Below, one piece after another: positions 62,120 to 64,000 of a stretch of 64,000 nucleotides of DNA. The DNA comes from Sediminibacterium goheungense (GTDB lineage: Bacteria; Bacteroidota; Bacteroidia; Chitinophagales; Chitinophagaceae). The DNA lies in the NCBI RefSeq assembly GCF_004361915.1, contig NZ_SNWP01000010.1, forward strand, positions 754,501 to 818,500. The letters run 5' to 3'. Within the stretch, counting starts at the first letter, position 1, and every line of letters begins with the position of its first letter. Under the pieces are notes generated by a model. The model searched no databases. It was not told the origin of the DNA and saw nothing but the letters and a program-made list of their open reading frames with translations. The position numbers and the translations under genes were made by a program.

Positions 62120-62537
62120 AGTTCTTTTGTTTATAGTAGCGGCCAATATATTTCCAATAACGGATAGCTGCAATGTTTACCACTAAAAAATAGATACCCA
62201 GCACATAATTATAATAGATTTTGGTAGCAGGCAGGGGTATTTTGAAATTACCTGAATATACCCAGGCAAAAAACATGCTCCCAAGTACCAATGCTATCAG
62301 CAGATTAAGGGTGAAAAATTTTTTATCGTCTTTTTCAGCGATTAATAAGTTAATCATAGTACTAACTACCTGCCATAAGCCTACAATAAGCAAACCTAAT
62401 GCATGCAACAGTAACAACGTATAAAATTCATTGCTTTTAAACAGCGATACAAAAAAGAAAATAAAAGGGAGGATAGATAATAACCATACACCTAATTGCC
62501 CGTATACATCTGCATTGGCCCATATCGATTTCTTCAT
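62112..62537 (-). CDS. Small membrane protein, 141 residues
   Basis: Four hydrophobic segments (about 14-34, 40-60, 76-94, 108-126), no recognised domain. Ends NYV with the stop overlapping the next gene's start by eight bases. Third in a run 62539, 62112, 61757. It resembles its neighbour at 62539 in length and topology but I cannot show homology. Confidence 0.75.
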   Translation of the reverse strand: MKKSIWANADVYGQLGVWLLSILPFIFFFVSLFKSNEFYTLLLLHALGLLIVGLWQVVSTMINLLIAEKDDKKFFTLNLLIALVLGSMFFAWVYSGNFKIPLPATKIYYNYVLGIYFLVVNIAAIRYWKYIGRYYKQKNYV

Positions 62538-62538
62538 A

Positions 62539-62898
62539 CTATTTTCCCCGGAATATTTCCAAATAACAAACCATCAGGTAATACAAAGCAAGAACTGGGG
62601 TCATATAGAGTAATATATACAATACCCATATCATCATCTCTGCCGATAACAGACTGATCAGAAAAATGCAAACAATTGCGAGCAGCAGGTACTGATAAAC
62701 CTTTCTTGCTTTACTGTCCTGGTTCCATCGCTGTGTAAGATGAACAGCCATGCTCAGCAATTGCCACCCACCAATACCCAAAAAGAAAACCATCATGGCC
62801 AGTTCCATATCAAAGAAACAGATGGCACCGGTGATGATCAATGCCGCCGACTGGATGATAATATCTGCTTTTTTAAATGAGGTCTGGTTGAATGACAT
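62539..62898 (-). CDS. Small membrane protein, 119 residues
   Basis: Four hydrophobic segments (about 15-32, 36-52, 70-86, 92-112), no recognised domain. Its stop lies one base from the next start. First gene of a probable operon of three; the promoter is not visible. Confidence 0.72.
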   Translation of the reverse strand: MSFNQTSFKKADIIIQSAALIITGAICFFDMELAMMVFFLGIGGWQLLSMAVHLTQRWNQDSKARKVYQYLLLAIVCIFLISLLSAEMMIWVLYILLYMTPVLALYYLMVCYLEIFRGK

Positions 62899-63085
62899 GT
62901 ATCAAATTTAGCAATTAATTCCACCTTACACCCCCCGTTCTCCCATTCACCCTGTTACTATTTTCTACCTGTAATGCCTGGAGATTACTCAGAAACAGCA
63001 ATATTTTGACAGGCCATTGTGCAATTTATCAGTAATACAACTGAGTAGGTCATGTATTATTTTGTATTGTGTGTAACTTTCGGTC
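62899..63085. other. Intergenic region before the phosphoesterase gene
   Basis: AT-rich divergent region between the small membrane-protein operon and the phosphoesterase gene. No exact TAnnTTTG box is visible; TATTATTTTG is one base off the spacing. No ORF or repeat. Confidence 0.4.
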
Positions 63086-64000
63086 ATGAAATACCTACTT
63101 GTATGTATACTTTTTTGTTATACCCTTCAGGCTTCCGCTCAGATTAAACCTTTCCGGTTTGCCTTTATTTCCGATACCCATATCGGATCTCCCAATGGCA
63201 GTGCCGAAGAGGATTTACGAAGAACCGTTGCCGATATTAATCAGATGACAGACATTGCTTTTGTGGTTTTAACAGGCGACATAACCGAACTGGGCACTAC
63301 AGAAGAAATTAAAACAGCCAGGGCCATCCTCGACGAATTAAAAGTGCCGTATTATATTATTCCCGGCAATCATGATACTGGCTGGAGCGAAAGCGGTGGT
63401 GTTGCTTTTGCCGCCATATTCGGCTATGATAAGTTTGCCTTCACCTACAATGGTATTCGTTTTATTGGTTGTGCCTCCGGACCTTATGTACGCATGAGTG
63501 ATGGTCATGTTCCCAGAGATGCTGTTAACTGGCTGGAAAAAGAACTTTCGACCCTGAAACCCGATCAACCTGTTATTTTTCTGAACCACTATCCACTCGA
63601 TAATGGACTGGATAATTGGTATGAAGTGATTGATCGGTTAAAGCAAAAGAATACCATTGCTGCTTTATGTGGTCATGGCCATGCCAACCGGGCCATGAAT
63701 TTTGAAGGTATTCCTGCTGTTATGGGCAGATCGAACCTGCGTGTGAAAGCAGAAACCGGCGGTTATAATTTAGTTGATGTAAGATCAGACTCTATCATTT
63801 TTGCTGAGCGGTGGCCTGGCAGGCAAACACTGGCTTCCTGGACCGGGGTGAAAATAGAAAAGCATCTGTACCAGCCATCACCTGAGCATTTGCGTCCTTC
63901 CTATGCCGTAAATGATAGTTTTCCGGAGGTGAAAGCAGTATGGAAATACAGTGCTGAGGCCAATATTATTTCTACCCCTGCTACCGATGGCAAGCTGGTA
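63086..64000 (+). CDS. Secreted calcineurin-like phosphoesterase with a C-terminal PQQ-like propeller (partial)
   Basis: An open frame from ATG at 63086 runs to the window end (305 codons). Signal peptide (about 1-19, ending ASA), then a metallophosphatase: AFISDTHIG, VVLTGDITELG, YIIPGNHDTGW, FLNHYPLD and CGHGHANR are the metal-binding set. After about residue 265 a new module starts (VKAVWKYSAEANIISTPATDGKLV), typical of PQQ-like beta-propellers. It is probably a phosphatase joined to a propeller; the C-terminus is outside the window. Confidence 0.88.
   Translation, partial: MKYLLVCILFCYTLQASAQIKPFRFAFISDTHIGSPNGSAEEDLRRTVADINQMTDIAFVVLTGDITELGTTEEIKTARAILDELKVPYYIIPGNHDTGWSESGGVAFAAIFGYDKFAFTYNGIRFIGCASGPYVRMSDGHVPRDAVNWLEKELSTLKPDQPVIFLNHYPLDNGLDNWYEVIDRLKQKNTIAALCGHGHANRAMNFEGIPAVMGRSNLRVKAETGGYNLVDVRSDSIIFAERWPGRQTLASWTGVKIEKHLYQPSPEHLRPSYAVNDSFPEVKAVWKYSAEANIISTPATDGKLV

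Overview
The window is about 64 kb of a Bacteroidota chromosome, most like the Chitinophagaceae branch. Evidence for this: a SusC/SusD pair; two very large secreted proteins ending in a CHU_C (gliding-motility/type IX secretion) domain; OmpA/PD40 proteins; promoters of the TTTG-N19-21-TAnnTTTG type, often a few bases from the start codon; few Shine-Dalgarno sites; and a FabK/nitronate monooxygenase and an E1alpha-E1beta fusion typical of this phylum. The exact genus is not certain. Nearly all of the window is ordinary, dense core genome. I see no prophage, insertion sequence, CRISPR array or rRNA.

Layout. 1-5.3 kb: two stand-alone response regulators, an M28 peptidase, a GH5 glycosidase, an unknown 208-residue protein, a possible small RNA and tRNA-Met. 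5.4-13.3 kb: branched-chain 2-oxoacid dehydrogenase E1 fusion, FAH-family hydrolase, pth, a histidine kinase, rplY, prs, radC and a DUF3467-like gene. 13.5-18.2 kb: susCD. 18.5-27.5 kb: folD, queE, an OmpA/PD40 protein, dprA, guaB, lnt and an alpha/beta hydrolase. 27.5-33 kb: two tandem CHU_C adhesin-like paralogues. 33-45.5 kb: SDR, nitronate monooxygenase, a four-helix-bundle gene, a nucleotidyltransferase, glyA, a DUF4293-like gene, uvrA, an ECF sigma factor, dsbD with a separate DsbD-alpha-like protein, and purQ. 45.5-64 kb: membrane and secreted proteins of unknown role, kup, rhodanese, two related alpha/beta hydrolases, LD-carboxypeptidase/RHH/SPFH, metG, a GMC oxidoreductase with its subunit-3-like partner, a CoA-binding protein, two small membrane proteins and a truncated phosphoesterase/beta-propeller protein.

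The most striking signal is not a gene. About sixteen places carry inverted repeats, or single arms, built from a degenerate tandem word of 7 bases (8 or 9 at a few sites). The word differs from place to place (ATAGCTT/ATGGCTA, AGCTGCA, CAGACAT, GTGAATG, AAAAGTC, GAAAATTT and others), but the architecture is the same: a word-phased left arm, a short loop, and a right arm made of the reverse complement. The elements sit exactly at gene ends. They supply stop codons (GH5, folD, rhodanese, nitronate monooxygenase, four-helix-bundle gene, nucleotidyltransferase), a start codon (nitronate monooxygenase), and in one case lie in frame inside an enzyme gene (residues about 62-90 of an alpha/beta hydrolase). 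One pair of arms encloses a four-helix-bundle gene of the 23S rRNA intervening-sequence-protein family. This resembles, in unit size, the heptanucleotide STRR repeats of cyanobacteria, but arranged as hairpins. I regard it as the best candidate here for an undescribed repeat system; its mechanism is unknown.
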